Of a stretch of 64,000 bases of DNA, positions 63,745-64,000 are shown one piece after another. A program made the translations under genes and the position numbers. Every line of letters starts with the position of its first letter. Positions within the stretch are counted from its first letter, which is position 1. Source of the stretch: Trachythela sp. YZ-2020 (lineage: Eukaryota > Cnidaria > Anthozoa > Malacalcyonacea > Clavulariidae); contig JADLSH010000236.1 of the NCBI GenBank assembly GCA_016169945.1, positions 3,892,001 through 3,956,000 of the forward strand, given 5' to 3'. Below the pieces are notes generated by a model. The model was given only the letters and a program-made list of their open reading frames with translations, ran no database searches and was not told where the DNA came from.

Positions 63745-64000
63745 TCATTATTACTGCATTACTGCCTACACATTCAATGCAGTCCAGTATTTTCTTTGAA
63801 TATCAACCGACCTTTAGACTTGCCGCTCTATTATACAACACGTGCCCAGTGGGCGGTGAAATTATGTTTACATTTTAGGCGCCTTTCACAGCAGGAACGA
63901 ATTCTGACAAATATTTCAAATCCTTGTAAGGCTTTTGTGAACATTTACAGAATCTTTTTACATGTATGGTTGAAGTTTGTCTGTATCCTCTCGTATCTTA

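Larger units (their letters stand above)
60612..64000. other. Region downstream of MED14, repeats only
   Basis: I find no exon chain or recognisable protein motif in either strand. Apart from the foldback elements listed separately, there is a 32-bp direct duplication (CCGTTGATTTGGACGATGTA core) at 60690-60745. Confidence 0.5.

Overview
This is animal nuclear DNA: AT-rich, intron-dense, with canonical GT/AG splice sites and many transposable elements. The mix of elements (KDZ transposase-like gene, Penelope-like element, hammerhead retrozyme, CR1-like LINEs, tRNA-derived SINEs, Harbinger, hAT and piggyBac-like foldbacks) suggests a marine invertebrate, perhaps a cnidarian. That host guess is inference only. 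All protein calls come from reading the sequence; no database search was run.

Three multi-exon genes explain nearly all convincing coding sequence, and most other ORFs are chance or repeat-derived. (1) Plus strand, 2696-10400, 12 exons, 860 codons: an unnamed chromatin or DNA-binding type protein with a homeodomain-like N-terminus, an HMG-box-like segment, a long Ser/Thr-rich linker, a PHD finger and an unrecognised C-terminal domain. (2) Minus strand, 19229 down to 13380, 14 exons: a KDZ (Kyakuja-Dileera-Zisupton) transposase-like protein that keeps its candidate D, D and E residues and has no premature stop, but whose true N-terminus I cannot find. (3) Plus strand, 23071-60611: a complete MED14 (Mediator subunit 14) gene with 39 exons, 1477 codons and every splice phase consistent. 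Its introns hold most of the repeats.

Layout: 1-2695 is intergenic with a decayed LINE. Genes 1 and 2 converge on a 2.5 kb array of a 43-bp repeat (10493-13041). Genes 2 and 3 are head to head across a 2.8 kb array of a 112-bp repeat (20090-22921) that ends about 150 bp before the MED14 start codon. MED14 intron 1 carries two inverted Penelope 3' ends with hammerhead motifs and a two-unit hammerhead retrozyme with a 280-bp period. Later introns hold a CR1-like LINE with a 2A-like motif, a second LINE with a long open reverse transcriptase frame, SINEs (one with an internal 46-bp repeat expansion), a 675-bp hAT element with an exact 8-bp target duplication, a Harbinger-type foldback and several other foldbacks. 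From 60612 to the end I see only repeats.

The most interesting items are the retrozyme, the unusual domain order of gene 1 and its convergent pairing with the KDZ-like gene, and the satellite placed in the MED14/KDZ head-to-head promoter interval.
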